Assembly: GCF_000166295.1 (NCBI RefSeq)
Contig: NC_017506.1
Coordinates: forward strand, 3,472,001 to 3,536,000
DNA from: Marinobacter adhaerens HP15
Lineage (GTDB): Bacteria; Pseudomonadota; Gammaproteobacteria; Pseudomonadales; Oleiphilaceae
Length of the DNA: 64,000 nt
Direction: 5' to 3'
Shown here: piece after piece, positions 39,119 through 48,370 of the stretch
How the letters are laid out: each line of letters begins with the position of its first letter
Position numbering within the stretch: the stretch's first letter is position 1
Notes under the pieces: generated by a model
What the model was told of the DNA's origin: nothing
What the model saw: the letters and a program-made list of their open reading frames with translations, nothing else
Databases searched by the model: none
Translations under genes and position numbers: made by a program

Positions 39119-39976
39119 CTAGGACCTCTGACGAATCAGTGCTTCCTGGGTAGTGGATGCCACCAGCACACCGTCCTGATTGAAGAAATTACCCCGATTG
39201 AATCCCCGTCCGGCCGAAGCGCTGGGGCTGTCCTTGTCGTACAACAGCCATTCGTCCATGCGGAAATCCCGGTGGAACCAGATCGAGTGATCAAGGCTGG
39301 CCACCTGCAGCCCTTTGCTCATGAATGTCAGGCCGTGCGGGTTCAGGGAAGTCCCGAGGAACTGGAAATCCGATGCGTAAGTGAGCAGGCAACGGTGAAG
39401 CACGGGATCGTCTGGCAGATGCCCCTGGGCCCGGAACCAGCTCTGCTTGTGGGGCGGCCGCTTCTCTGGCTTCAGGGGGTTGACCGGGTTCACCGGGCGG
39501 ATCTCGATCGGGCGGTCCCGGGTCAGAATCGGGCGCATCTTATCGGGTACCTGGGGTGCCAGCAGTTCGCCCCATTCCTGTTCCGAGCGAAGTGTTTCCG
39601 GGTCCGGCGCATCCGGCATGGTCAGCTGATGTTCGAATCCTTCCTCGGCTACCTGGAACGACATGGAACCGGTCAGGATTTCCTTGCCGTCCTGGCGGGC
39701 AATCACCCGACGTACCGAGAAACTGCCACCATCACGGACCCGCTGGACCTCGTAGTCGATGGGCATGTCCTGATTGCCGGGGCGCAAAAAGTAGGCATGA
39801 AGGGAGTGGCTAAGGCGACCTTCAACAGTTCGGCTGGCCGCCATCAGCGCCTGGCCAAGAACCTGCCCGCCAAACACGTTTGGAAAGCCCAGATCCTCGC
39901 TGTCCCCCTGGAAATGGTCGTCACCGATGGGCGAGAGATCCAGCAACTCCACCAGTTTCTTGGTTACCTCAAGCAT
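39119..39976 (-). CDS. tesB: Acyl-CoA thioesterase II
   Basis: It hydrolyses medium- and long-chain acyl-CoA to free acid and CoA. The 285-residue double-hotdog protein has FGGQVLGQALMAA, HSLHAYFLRPG and the second-domain SLDHSIWFHR and STTQEALIR, where TesB keeps its catalytic Asp and Gln. It fits the fatty-acid oxidising gene content nearby. It converges with the EAL receptor gene, with only four bases between stops. Confidence 0.93.
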   Translation of the reverse strand: MLEVTKKLVELLDLSPIGDDHFQGDSEDLGFPNVFGGQVLGQALMAASRTVEGRLSHSLHAYFLRPGNQDMPIDYEVQRVRDGGSFSVRRVIARQDGKEILTGSMSFQVAEEGFEHQLTMPDAPDPETLRSEQEWGELLAPQVPDKMRPILTRDRPIEIRPVNPVNPLKPEKRPPHKQSWFRAQGHLPDDPVLHRCLLTYASDFQFLGTSLNPHGLTFMSKGLQVASLDHSIWFHRDFRMDEWLLYDKDSPSASAGRGFNRGNFFNQDGVLVASTTQEALIRQRS

Positions 39977-40110
39977 GCCTGCTCCTGTGATTTCGTTAGC
40001 ACACGAAGGAGTTTTCTACCGCAAGCGGCGAAATTTCGCAATGAAAAGCCGTCGCCGGCCAAGAGAAAGCAGCCCCGTGGTATCGGGACTGCGGATTGGA
40101 GTCCGGCTAA

Positions 40111-41265
40111 TCAGCCGTGTATCGGAGGCACTTCCTTGGACAGGGCCTGTTTCTCCATGGCATAGCTGCCGGTTACCGCAAACCCCAGTACATCGCCCCC
40201 GGCGCTCTTGAACAGCGCCTTGACGCTGGTGCCATCCTGCTCAATTTCCCAGTTGCCCTCGGCTTCCGACGGTGGTGGACAGACGGCGGTCGGGCAGCAG
40301 GGGGTCTTGATCATCACCGGCATGGTGCCATAGCTCACTTCGGTGCGCTCACCGAGCAAGGTTTTTGCAAGCGCCCGGGAACAGGCCATCAGCGGCAGGA
40401 CATAAAGCAGCACGTGGCCGTCGACTTCGGCGCAATCACCGAGTGCGTAGACATCCGGCGCAGAAGTCTCGAGCGCGCGATTCACTACGATGCCCCTGGC
40501 CGTCTCCAGCCCGGCAGCCCGGGCCAGATCGGTCCTCGGGCGCAGGCCCACAGCGGACAGTACCAGATCAGCGTCCAGAGTCTCACCATTGGCCAGGGTC
40601 AGACTGACCCCGTCACCCCTGCGGTCGATCCGATCAACCACGGTTCCGAGGTGAAACCCGACCCCCAGATTCTCGAGCTCCTGCTGGACAGCATGGGCGG
40701 CCGCCTCCGGCAGCAGCCCCGGCATCACCTCCTCGGAAGGAGCAATCACGTCAACCTCGTAACCGCCATTGCGCAGGTCGTTGGCAAACTCACAACCAAT
40801 CAGACCGGCTCCCATGATCGCCACCCGCTTGCCGTCGCCCAGGGCGTCCCGGAAGGCACGGTAATCCATCAGGTCATTGATCGAAAACACATGCTCCTGG
40901 CCATCACCGTCCAGGCCAAGCCGGATCACATCGGCGCCCCAGGCCAGAACCAGCTTGCTGTAGGCAAGTCGCTCATCACCGAGAATCAGTTCGTGGGCCT
41001 CGGTATCAATGCCGGTGACCGTGACAAATGTGCGAATCCGGACATTCAGCTGATCCGCCATGGCGTCGGTACCGCCCTGGGCCAGGCCATCGGCGTCCTT
41101 GCCCTTGGTAAAGCCGGTGGACAACATGGGCTTGGAGTAGCTCACGCCATCGTCGGCGGTAACGATCAGAACCGGGGTCTCCTTGTCCTGCTTCCGGATT
41201 TCCCGCGCCAGGGAATAACCGGACAAACCGGTACCGACAATAATGATGGGGGCCTGTTCAGTCAT
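40111..41265 (-). CDS. rubB: Rubredoxin-NAD(+) reductase
   Basis: This FAD enzyme passes electrons from NADH to rubredoxin. The 384 residues have an FAD loop VGTGLSGYSLA (10-20), an NAD loop MGAGLIGCEFA (about 150-160), and VYALGDCAEV closing the FAD site. It lies 58 bp downstream of the rubredoxin gene on the same strand, as in Pseudomonas rubA-rubB. The pair can serve alkane hydroxylases or oxidative-stress enzymes; no alkane hydroxylase gene is in the window. Confidence 0.93.
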   Translation of the reverse strand: MTEQAPIIIVGTGLSGYSLAREIRKQDKETPVLIVTADDGVSYSKPMLSTGFTKGKDADGLAQGGTDAMADQLNVRIRTFVTVTGIDTEAHELILGDERLAYSKLVLAWGADVIRLGLDGDGQEHVFSINDLMDYRAFRDALGDGKRVAIMGAGLIGCEFANDLRNGGYEVDVIAPSEEVMPGLLPEAAAHAVQQELENLGVGFHLGTVVDRIDRRGDGVSLTLANGETLDADLVLSAVGLRPRTDLARAAGLETARGIVVNRALETSAPDVYALGDCAEVDGHVLLYVLPLMACSRALAKTLLGERTEVSYGTMPVMIKTPCCPTAVCPPPSEAEGNWEIEQDGTSVKALFKSAGGDVLGFAVTGSYAMEKQALSKEVPPIHG

Positions 41266-41323
41266 AACCGTGTTCCTGTATTTAACTCACCTGGGCGGGT
41301 TTTACCGGCCGTGCCGGGTGCTA

Positions 41324-41491
41324 TCAACCGATCTCGATCATTTCAAAATCTTCCTTGCCGACACCGCAATCCGGGCATACCCAGTCTTCCGGTACGTCTT
41401 CCCACTTGGTGCCCGGCTCAATGCCGTCCTCGGGCCAGCCTTCGGCTTCATCGTAAATCAAACCACACACCACACACTGCCACTTCTTCAT
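41324..41491 (-). CDS. rubA: Rubredoxin
   Basis: This 55-codon gene encodes [10 protein letters not shown]...[14 protein letters not shown]. The single iron site is formed by Cys6, Cys9, Cys39 and Cys42. It is a one-domain rubredoxin of normal length that carries electrons from the reductase encoded just downstream. It is divergent from hpt. Confidence 0.97.
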   Translation of the reverse strand: MKKWQCVVCGLIYDEAEGWPEDGIEPGTKWEDVPEDWVCPDCGVGKEDFEMIEIG

Positions 41492-41519
41492 AACGTTCTC
41501 CCAACATCAGACGGGCGCA

Positions 41520-41549
41520 ATAATAATTGTCAGACAATATTACACGCAA
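41520..41549 (-). promoter_or_regulatory. rubA promoter with palindrome in the spacer
   Basis: On the minus strand TTGCGT (41549-41544) and TATTAT (41525-41520) are 18 bp apart. The perfect 13-base palindrome ATTGTC-T-GACAAT (41526-41538) lies between them. The start codon is 28 bases downstream of the -10 element. The palindrome is a candidate operator for an unknown regulator. Confidence 0.5.
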
Positions 41550-41721
41550 GTGTTTTATTCAGTTAACAGATACGAACAACTGTCGAATCAGGCCATCATA
41601 CCCATCGCCCCGGTATTGACCAATGCCAATGCCGACGGTCCGGTCAGGGGATTTCTGCCAATAGCCACAAATACAGATCTGACAACCGGGGTGGCCCCTC
41701 CCTTCTGCAGGCCCTGTCCGG

Positions 41722-41727
41722 TATAAT
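41722..41727 (+). promoter_or_regulatory. -10 element of hpt
   Basis: A consensus TATAAT lies 28 bases ahead of the hpt start. No good -35 element is found at 16-18 bp, so the promoter may need an activator or be weak. Confidence 0.4.
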
Positions 41728-41755
41728 CGCCCGTTTTACGACAGGACCGACCGAT

Positions 41756-42313
41756 ATGACCGATACCGTCGCCGAAATGAACCAGGTTATGGCCGAAGCC
41801 GACTGCCTGGTGGATGAACAGCAGGTACAGACTGCAATCGGCAACCTGGCCGACGATATTACCGCCCGCCTGAAAGACAGTAACCCCCTGTTGTTCTGCG
41901 TGATGAACGGCGGGCTGATCCTGACCGGACAACTGCTACCCCGGCTCCGGTTTCCGGTCCAGGCCGAATACCTGCATGCCACCCGCTACCGTCAGGAAAC
42001 TACCGGCGGCATTCTCGAGTGGAAACTGCAACCTGAAGCCGATATGCACGGCCGTACCATCCTGATTATCGATGACATTCTGGATGAGGGGACGACCCTG
42101 TGCGCCATCGCCGACTACTGCCGCGCTCACGGTGCCAGTGAGGTACTGACGGCCGTTCTGGTCGACAAGCAACATGACCGGAAAGCCCGTCCGGATCTGA
42201 AGGCCGATTTCACCGGCCTGAAAGTGGAAGACCGCTTCCTGTTCGGTTACGGCATGGACTACAAGGGCTACTGGCGCAATGCCCCCGGCATCTATGCAGT
42301 CAAGGGTCTCTGA
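41756..42313 (+). CDS. hpt: Hypoxanthine-guanine phosphoribosyltransferase
   Basis: It salvages hypoxanthine or guanine to IMP or GMP with PRPP. The 185 residues contain the PRPP-binding motif IIDDILDEGTT (104-114), CVMNGGLI (48-55) for the pyrophosphate loop, and the C-terminal LFGYGMDYKGYWRN substrate region. This form, often labelled hypoxanthine-guanine PRTase, is of typical length. Its 3' end overlaps the likely ubiC start. Confidence 0.93.
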   Translation: MTDTVAEMNQVMAEADCLVDEQQVQTAIGNLADDITARLKDSNPLLFCVMNGGLILTGQLLPRLRFPVQAEYLHATRYRQETTGGILEWKLQPEADMHGRTILIIDDILDEGTTLCAIADYCRAHGASEVLTAVLVDKQHDRKARPDLKADFTGLKVEDRFLFGYGMDYKGYWRNAPGIYAVKGL

Positions 42314-42857
42314 CATCGACAGTCGCCTGACCATACCCCCGACGGACTGGTACCAATCGCTGACGGCCGCCGGCCTCCTGAACCCGGAGGTTCACGGGCC
42401 TGCCCGCTATTGGTTGCAGGTTGAGGGTTCGTTTACACGGGCCCTGCAGAAACAGTGCAGCAATTCCTTTCACGTTGAGGTCCGCCGGGAGGGCTTTGCA
42501 ACGCCGACACAGGAAGAGGCCCGGCGCCTGCGCATTCCCCACCGTCAACACGCCTGGATACGGGAAGTCAGCCTGTGCGGCGACAACCAGCCCTGGGTAT
42601 TGGCCAGGACGGTCATTCCCCTGAAGTGTCTGGAGGGCGAGGGGCGCCGGCTGCTTCACCTGGGCAATCGACCTTTGGGCGCCTACCTGTTCACCAGCCC
42701 CCACTGGCAACGGGGCCCTCTGGAAACCGGCCTCTGCAGACCGGTAATCCCGGGACAGCCGGAACTGGCAAGGCGCTCCCTGTTCAGTGGCCACAACAGC
42801 TCTCTGCTGGTTGGTGAATACCTGCTACCGGCGCTGTTTCAGCGGAACACGCTTTAA
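42294..42857 (+). CDS. ubiC: Chorismate lyase
   Basis: It releases 4-hydroxybenzoate from chorismate, the first step of ubiquinone synthesis. About 187 residues contain the typical WLQVEGSFTRAL strand and the closing LLVGEYLLP with the conserved Glu. It overlaps hpt and is followed 69 bp later by ubiA, as expected. The start is uncertain: ATG 42294 or ATG 42279, both inside hpt and without a clear ribosome site, so translational coupling is likely. Confidence 0.88.
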   Translation: MQSRVSDIDSRLTIPPTDWYQSLTAAGLLNPEVHGPARYWLQVEGSFTRALQKQCSNSFHVEVRREGFATPTQEEARRLRIPHRQHAWIREVSLCGDNQPWVLARTVIPLKCLEGEGRRLLHLGNRPLGAYLFTSPHWQRGPLETGLCRPVIPGQPELARRSLFSGHNSSLLVGEYLLPALFQRNTL

Positions 42858-42926
42858 CCGGCCTCCTGCGACTGGCTATAATCCCAGCACTCATTCAATT
42901 CGAAGAACACCAGACGGACGCGCGCC

Positions 42927-43814
42927 ATGCTGCCTGACGCTGTGCCAGAACCTATCCAGCGCCGGTTGGCCGACTACGCCAGCCTGCTCAGAATCGACCG
43001 CCCGATCGGAACCCTGCTCTTGCTGTGGCCGACCTACTGGGCCCTGTGGCTGGCCGGAGACGGCAGCCCCGCATTGGCTAATGTCATCATTTTCACCCTG
43101 GGCGTGTTCTTCATGCGGGCGGCTGGCTGCGCCATCAACGATTTCGCTGACCGGGACTGGGACAAGCATGTCAAACGCACCAAGGACCGGCCACTGACCG
43201 CGGGCCGGGTAAAACCCTGGGAAGCGGTGGCGCTGTTCGCGGGACTGTGCCTGGTTTCCTTCCTGATGGTGGTTCTGTTCACCAACCCGCTGACCCTGTA
43301 TCTGTCGTTCGGCGGTGCCCTGCTGGCGTTTATTTACCCGTTCATGAAGCGTTACACCCATTTGCCGCAGCTGTTTCTGGGCGCGGCCTTTTCCTGGGCC
43401 ATTCCCATGGCCTGGGCGGCGGAGGCCGGCGAACTGAGCCAGCTCACGTGGCTACTGTTCACGGCCAACGTGCTCTGGACCGTGGCCTACGACACCCTGT
43501 ATGCCATGGTGGACCGGGACGACGATCTGAAAGTGGGCATCAAGTCCACGGCAATCCTGTTCGGAGAAGCCGACAAGGCGATCATTGGCATGCTGCAGGC
43601 CATGGTTGTACTGATCCTGATCATGGTGGGCCATCGTGCCGAACTGGGCACCTTCTACTATTTGGGCGTCGTGGCCATGGCCTGCCTGTTCATTTACCAC
43701 CAGTACCTGGCGCGGGAACGTGAACGGGACGGCTGCTTCAAGGCGTTTCTGAACAACAACTGGGCCGGCTTTGCCGTTTTTGCCGGTCTTGTAATTGATC
43801 TCATGGTCAGCTGA
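42927..43814 (+). CDS. ubiA: 4-hydroxybenzoate octaprenyltransferase
   Basis: It attaches the polyprenyl chain to 4-hydroxybenzoate in the inner membrane. The 295 residues have about eight membrane segments and both Asp-rich motifs that bind Mg-diphosphate: NDFADRDWD (71-79) and [12 protein letters not shown] (about 191-202). It directly follows ubiC and precedes phoB. Confidence 0.95.
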   Translation: MLPDAVPEPIQRRLADYASLLRIDRPIGTLLLLWPTYWALWLAGDGSPALANVIIFTLGVFFMRAAGCAINDFADRDWDKHVKRTKDRPLTAGRVKPWEAVALFAGLCLVSFLMVVLFTNPLTLYLSFGGALLAFIYPFMKRYTHLPQLFLGAAFSWAIPMAWAAEAGELSQLTWLLFTANVLWTVAYDTLYAMVDRDDDLKVGIKSTAILFGEADKAIIGMLQAMVVLILIMVGHRAELGTFYYLGVVAMACLFIYHQYLARERERDGCFKAFLNNNWAGFAVFAGLVIDLMVS

Positions 43815-43816
43815 AC

Positions 43817-43850
43817 CTGTCATATACTTGTAACACTTGAGCGTTGTAAT
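43817..43850 (+). promoter_or_regulatory. Pho box and -10 element of phoB
   Basis: CTGTCATATACTTGTAAC at 43817-43834 matches the Pho box consensus (two CTGTCAT half-sites 11 bp apart) at 15 of 18 positions. TGTAAT at 43845-43850 is a good -10 element, 10 bp downstream, which is the usual spacing for PhoB-activated promoters. This predicts autoactivation of phoB-phoR under phosphate limitation. Confidence 0.85.
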
Positions 43851-43891
43851 GAGGCAGCAACAAATCAAGGTCTGACACAGGTTAAAAGCTC

Positions 43892-44584
43892 ATGACTGGA
43901 AAAACTGTCCTGATCGTCGATGACGAGGCCCCGATCCGAGAGATGATCGCGGTGGCCCTCGAAATGGCGGATTATGACTATCTGGAGGCAGCGGACGCCC
44001 GGGAAGCCCATGCCCTGATTGTCGACAAACACCCGGATCTCGTACTCCTCGACTGGATGCTGCCCGGCACCAGCGGCGTGGAACTGGCGCGTCGCCTCAA
44101 GAAAGAAGAATCGACCGCCGACATTCCCATCATCATGCTCACCGCCAAGGTCGAGGAAGACAACAAGATCCAGGGCCTGGAAGTTGGTGCCGATGATTAC
44201 ATCACCAAACCGTTCAGCCCCCGGGAACTGGTCGCCCGCCTGAAAGCCGTGCTTCGGCGTGCGACGCCGCCGGGCGTAGACAGCCCGATTGAAGTGGAAG
44301 GCCTGACGCTGGATCCGGTCGGGCATCGGGTCACCACCCAGGATGGCGCCCTTACCATGGGCCCGACAGAATACCGACTGCTTCAGTTCTTCATGACGCA
44401 CCAGGAACGGGTATATACTCGCTCCCAACTCCTGGACCAGGTATGGGGTGGCAATGTCTATGTTGAGGAACGGACCGTGGATGTGCATATCCGCAGGCTC
44501 CGCAAGGCGCTTGGCGACCAGTACGACCATCTGATCCAGACCGTACGCGGAACCGGTTACCGCTTCTCGACCAGAGCCGCGTAA
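43892..44584 (+). CDS. phoB: Phosphate regulon response regulator PhoB
   Basis: It is an OmpR-family regulator activated by PhoR at low phosphate. The receiver domain (1-120) has acidic residues Asp10-Asp11 and phosphoacceptor Asp54, with Lys in [10 protein letters not shown]. The winged-helix domain (about 130-230) ends with [14 protein letters not shown] and VRGTGYRF. 230 residues is the family length. It forms an operon with phoR 53 bp downstream. Confidence 0.96.
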   Translation: MTGKTVLIVDDEAPIREMIAVALEMADYDYLEAADAREAHALIVDKHPDLVLLDWMLPGTSGVELARRLKKEESTADIPIIMLTAKVEEDNKIQGLEVGADDYITKPFSPRELVARLKAVLRRATPPGVDSPIEVEGLTLDPVGHRVTTQDGALTMGPTEYRLLQFFMTHQERVYTRSQLLDQVWGGNVYVEERTVDVHIRRLRKALGDQYDHLIQTVRGTGYRFSTRAA

Positions 44585-44637
44585 GTAACTCCGGCCAGCT
44601 GAGCATCAGCCCCGGAACGGACACAAGGCAGTTTTTG

Positions 44638-45957
44638 ATGCAGCACAACTGGTCACGATACCTGCGCTACATTATCGGTGGCCTGATTGGCTCCACCCTG
44701 GTTGGCCTCTATTTCGGTGAGCCCGTCTACGGCCTTACCCTCGGGCTGATCGTCTATCTCTGGTGGACGCTGCTTCAGGCCAGGCGCCTCTACCAGTGGC
44801 TGTCCAACCCCAGCGCCACCGACGAAGCCCCCCAGAGCATCGGCCTGTGGGGCGATATTTTCGACAACCTTCACAAACTGCATCAGACCCACCTGAGAAC
44901 CCAGGACCGGTTGAGGGCCCAGATCAATCGGGTTCAGGAATCCACCAACGCCATGCGCGATGGCGTGATCATGACCGATTCCCGCGGCGCCATGGAATGG
45001 TGGAACGGCTCCGCCGAGTATCTGCTGGGTTTCCGGCGCAACACCGATCAGGGCCAGTACATCCATAACCTGATCCGCACGCCGGCCTTCAAGACCTATT
45101 TCGATTCACGGGATTACCGCGAACCCTTAGAGATACATTCTCCGGCCAGGCCTCATATTCACCTTCAGATCCAGATCAGCCTGTTTGGTGACGACGACCG
45201 TCTGATTGTCGCCAAGGACGTAACACGGCTGTACCAGCTCGAACAGATGCGCCGTGACTTTGTCGGCAATGTGTCCCACGAGATGCGCACGCCCCTCACG
45301 GTCATCAGCGGCTACCTCGAAACCCTGGTGGACAACGCTGCCGACCTGCCGCCTAAGTGGCGCCGGGCCATTAACACCATGGCTGCCCAGTCATCCCGGA
45401 TGGAAGCCCTGATAACCGATCTGATCCTGCTCTCACGTATTGAAACCGGGGAGCAAACGGTCAACGACACCCTCACGGACGTGGACCAGTTGCTGACCCA
45501 GATCTGTCATGATGCCCGGGCGCTCAGTGGCGAAAAACAGCACGAGATTACCGTGCATATCGGCGACCACCGCCTGCTGAAAGGCGATGAAAGCCAGCTG
45601 CGCAGCGCTTTCTCGAACCTGATATTCAATGCGGTGAAGTACACCCCTGCAAATGGCCAGATTATCGTGTCCTGGTCCACCAATCGGGAAGGCGCACACC
45701 TGTCAGTCAGAGATACCGGCATCGGTATCGACCCGGTCCATATTCCCCGTTTGACAGAACGTTTCTATCGGGCCGATCCCAGCCGCCACAAGGACACCGG
45801 CGGCACCGGCCTTGGCCTGGCAATCGTCAAACACGTGTTGCTCAACCACGATGGCAATCTGGAGATTCGCAGCCGGATTGGCGAGGGCAGTGAATTTATC
45901 TGTCATTTCCCACGGGAGCGACTGGTCGAGCGGATCCCCGAGAAGGCAGAGAGCTAG
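44638..45957 (+). CDS. phoR: Phosphate regulon sensor histidine kinase PhoR
   Basis: This inner-membrane kinase controls PhoB. Two hydrophobic segments (about 10-50) are followed by a PAS domain (about 100-200), the H-box NVSHEMRTPLT with His214, and an ATPase domain with N box (NLIFNAVKYT), DTGIGID and GTGLGLAI. I chose ATG 44638; a TTG codon just before it is also open. AAGG lies upstream. The last four bases overlap the convergent response-regulator gene. Confidence 0.95.
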   Translation: MQHNWSRYLRYIIGGLIGSTLVGLYFGEPVYGLTLGLIVYLWWTLLQARRLYQWLSNPSATDEAPQSIGLWGDIFDNLHKLHQTHLRTQDRLRAQINRVQESTNAMRDGVIMTDSRGAMEWWNGSAEYLLGFRRNTDQGQYIHNLIRTPAFKTYFDSRDYREPLEIHSPARPHIHLQIQISLFGDDDRLIVAKDVTRLYQLEQMRRDFVGNVSHEMRTPLTVISGYLETLVDNAADLPPKWRRAINTMAAQSSRMEALITDLILLSRIETGEQTVNDTLTDVDQLLTQICHDARALSGEKQHEITVHIGDHRLLKGDESQLRSAFSNLIFNAVKYTPANGQIIVSWSTNREGAHLSVRDTGIGIDPVHIPRLTERFYRADPSRHKDTGGTGLGLAIVKHVLLNHDGNLEIRSRIGEGSEFICHFPRERLVERIPEKAES

Positions 45958-46829
45958 CGCATACCCGCGCGGAAGCGGGCGACAAACCTCGACAGGTCCT
46001 CCAGCTTTTTCGGGTCTTCATCGACAAAACGAATGGTAACGCTGACAAAGTCCGTGTCCTGGCGCTTGTCCACCGCCTGCAACTGGTGCACGTAGCCGTT
46101 CAACCTCGCCATCTGGCCATCGGCGATCTCGATGTCCACCACCGCCTGGTCGAGAATCCCCGGGAATACCTGGTCCCGCTTCGCGATCACCCGCACCTCC
46201 GTCAGATTGATATCCTTGACCACCGATTTCAGGGTGCTCTCGGCGAAGCGTACCGAGGCCAGGCTCATGGGCGTCCGGGCCGAGGTCGGCCTTGTCGGTG
46301 CCAAAGGCTCCGGCCGGGGGGAAGAGGGCGGTGACTCGGCGGAAACCTCCGCCGCGGCTTCGGGCTTGCGGGTCAGCAGGTTGGCCGACTCTTTGAAGGC
46401 ATCGGCAGGGCTGGCCATGGATTTCCCGCTCAGGTCCATGGCATCTTTCAGTTTGCGGCCCATCACCTTGATGATTTTCTTGCTCAACCCCTCGGGGCTG
46501 AACGGTTTGCCAAGGTATTCGGAAACGCCGCCTTTGACCGCTTCGATCACGTGATCCTTGTCGCCCCGGCTGGTGATCATGATAAAAGGCACGTTTTCGT
46601 ACTGGGGCTGCTGGCGCATCCATTGCAACAATTCCAGCCCGGACATTTCTGGCATCTCCCAGTCGCACAGAATCAGGTCAAACGCGGTCCTCGACATCAA
46701 TGACTGCGCTCGCCGGCCGTTCTGGGCGTCGGTAGTCTCGATGACCGGAAAACGCTGGCGCACGGTTCGCTTGACCAGATCACGTACAAAGCTGGCGTCA
46801 TCCACCACCAGCGCTTTCAGCATTGCCAT
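45954..46829 (-). CDS. CheY-like response regulator with C-terminal PilZ-like domain
   Basis: The 291-residue protein has a receiver domain (1-122; Asp10-Asp11, phosphoacceptor Asp56, Lys in LGKPFSP). A Pro/Glu/Ala-rich linker (about 150-190) leads to a beta-rich C-terminal domain (about 195-290). Its pattern (VRVIAKRDQVFPG, VVDIEI, GYVHQLQ, VSVTIRF) recalls PilZ, though without a clear RxxxR, so cyclic-di-GMP binding is only a possibility. There is no kinase beside it except phoR on the other strand. Confidence 0.75.
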   Translation of the reverse strand: MAMLKALVVDDASFVRDLVKRTVRQRFPVIETTDAQNGRRAQSLMSRTAFDLILCDWEMPEMSGLELLQWMRQQPQYENVPFIMITSRGDKDHVIEAVKGGVSEYLGKPFSPEGLSKKIIKVMGRKLKDAMDLSGKSMASPADAFKESANLLTRKPEAAAEVSAESPPSSPRPEPLAPTRPTSARTPMSLASVRFAESTLKSVVKDINLTEVRVIAKRDQVFPGILDQAVVDIEIADGQMARLNGYVHQLQAVDKRQDTDFVSVTIRFVDEDPKKLEDLSRFVARFRAGMR

Positions 46830-46858
46830 AGCTCAGACCTTCCCCTATCCACAACCCG

Positions 46859-46881
46859 GTTCTATGGTGCAACTATAGAAC
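46859..46881. promoter_or_regulatory. Inverted repeat between the response regulator and mltB-like gene
   Basis: GTTCTAT (46859-46865) and ATAGAAC (46875-46881) form a perfect 7+7 inverted repeat with a nine-base spacer. It is 30 bases ahead of the response-regulator start and could be an operator. No T-run is present. Confidence 0.35.
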
Positions 46882-47057
46882 AAACACCCACGCCAGAAAC
46901 CTGTCGGCAACAAAAAGACCACAATCGCCGTTTTTCGGGAACCGTCAGGTTAAAGAATTGTCACTCCACGGGAGCCAGGACAGTGTTTCTCCGGCTGGAA
47001 AACGCGCTAACATGGGCTCAGGATACTCCACGATCATCAGCCTGATAGAGGTTTTGT

Positions 47058-48308
47058 GTGCTGACCAAACCTGCAAGGATTCTTCGCCAGGGCGGCGTTA
47101 CTCGCGGCTTATTGTTTTCCGGTTTTCTGTCATGTCTGTCACTGCCCGCCATTGCCCAGGACAGCGCTGAAGTTGAGCCGGCGGGATTTGCCGAATGCAA
47201 GGCCCGGCTTCAGGAGCAGGCCATTGCCGCCGGGGTCAGCAGCAAGACCGCCAGCGAGGTGATGTCCGGGGTCCAGCATCTGGCACGGGTGATCGAATTG
47301 GACCGGCGGCAACCGGAGTTCACCACTACCTTTGCCGATTACCTGAACCGGCGGGTTAACGATGCCCGGGTCAACACCGGCCGCGAACTGTTGCAGGAAC
47401 ATCAGGAGCTGCTGGCCAGAGTCACCCGGGAAACCGGCGTGCCCGCGCCTTATTTGGTGGCCTTCTGGGGCCTGGAAACCAATTTTGGCAGCTATTTCGG
47501 CAAGATGCCGGTACCCAGCTCCCTGACAACACTGGCCTGCGATCCTCGCCGCAGCACTTTCTTTACCGAGCAGTTGATCGCGGCCCTGCGCATTATTGAC
47601 GAGGGCGCCATACCGGCAGACCAGATGGAAGGTTCCTGGGCCGGCGCCATGGGCCACGTTCAGTTCATGCCGACGGTTTTCCTGAAACACGCGGTGGATG
47701 CCGATGGTGATGGCCGCAGGGATCTGTGGAACAGCCTTCCGGATGCCATGATGTCTGCGGGCCGGTTTCTCGAATCCATGAACTGGGACGGCGACTACCG
47801 TTGGGGCCGCGAGGTCCTGTTACCCGAGAATTTCGACTATTCCCTTGCGGACGGGCGTCGTCTGCCACTCGAGCAGTGGCGCAAAATGGGCATCACGGAT
47901 GCCTTCGGCAAGCCACTGGCCCGCGAACCGATTAATGCCGCCCTGGTGGTGCCGGCAGGACACCGCGGGCCTGCGTTTCTTGCCTATCACAATTTCCGCG
48001 TGATCATGGGCTGGAACCGCTCCGAGTTCTACGCCATTGCGGTTGGTCATCTGGCTGACCGGATTGCCGGCGCGGGTAAACTGCAAAATCCGCCGCCCGA
48101 AGACGCCCCCGTGCTGTCCCGCGCCAACATCATCAACCTCCAGAAAGCCCTGCAGCAAAGGGGGTATGAGCCAGGCAACCCCGATGGCATCATGGGCCCG
48201 GCAACGCGGTCTGCCATCCGTCAGTTCCAGGCTGCCAACAACCTGGTGGCTGATGGCTACCCCGGTGAATCGGTGCTGGCGGCGCTGGAAATACCTGCAG
48301 GACAGTGA
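47058..48308 (+). CDS. Lytic murein transglycosylase (MltB type) with peptidoglycan-binding domain
   Basis: It cleaves peptidoglycan between MurNAc and GlcNAc, forming anhydro ends. A signal peptide (about 1-34) leads to the MltB-type catalytic domain: AFWGLETNFG with catalytic Glu140, MEGSWAGAMGHVQFMP and the NWDGDYRWG region. A C-terminal PG_binding_1 repeat (about 345-410; INLQKALQQRGYEPGNPDGIMG) follows. No lipobox Cys follows the signal, so it is a soluble periplasmic form. The start codon is GTG at 47058. Confidence 0.92.
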   Translation: MLTKPARILRQGGVTRGLLFSGFLSCLSLPAIAQDSAEVEPAGFAECKARLQEQAIAAGVSSKTASEVMSGVQHLARVIELDRRQPEFTTTFADYLNRRVNDARVNTGRELLQEHQELLARVTRETGVPAPYLVAFWGLETNFGSYFGKMPVPSSLTTLACDPRRSTFFTEQLIAALRIIDEGAIPADQMEGSWAGAMGHVQFMPTVFLKHAVDADGDGRRDLWNSLPDAMMSAGRFLESMNWDGDYRWGREVLLPENFDYSLADGRRLPLEQWRKMGITDAFGKPLAREPINAALVVPAGHRGPAFLAYHNFRVIMGWNRSEFYAIAVGHLADRIAGAGKLQNPPPEDAPVLSRANIINLQKALQQRGYEPGNPDGIMGPATRSAIRQFQAANNLVADGYPGESVLAALEIPAGQ

Positions 48309-48370
48309 TCCACCGGGGAGTCGGTGGCCTACTACTGCAGGACACCGTTTTGATGCGAGACTGATCTGAC

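Noticed and set aside
48309..48370. A LexA box before the YdjM-type gene
   Set aside because: E. coli ydjM is in the SOS regulon, but no CTG-N10-CAG pattern with the AT-rich centre is found in this gap.
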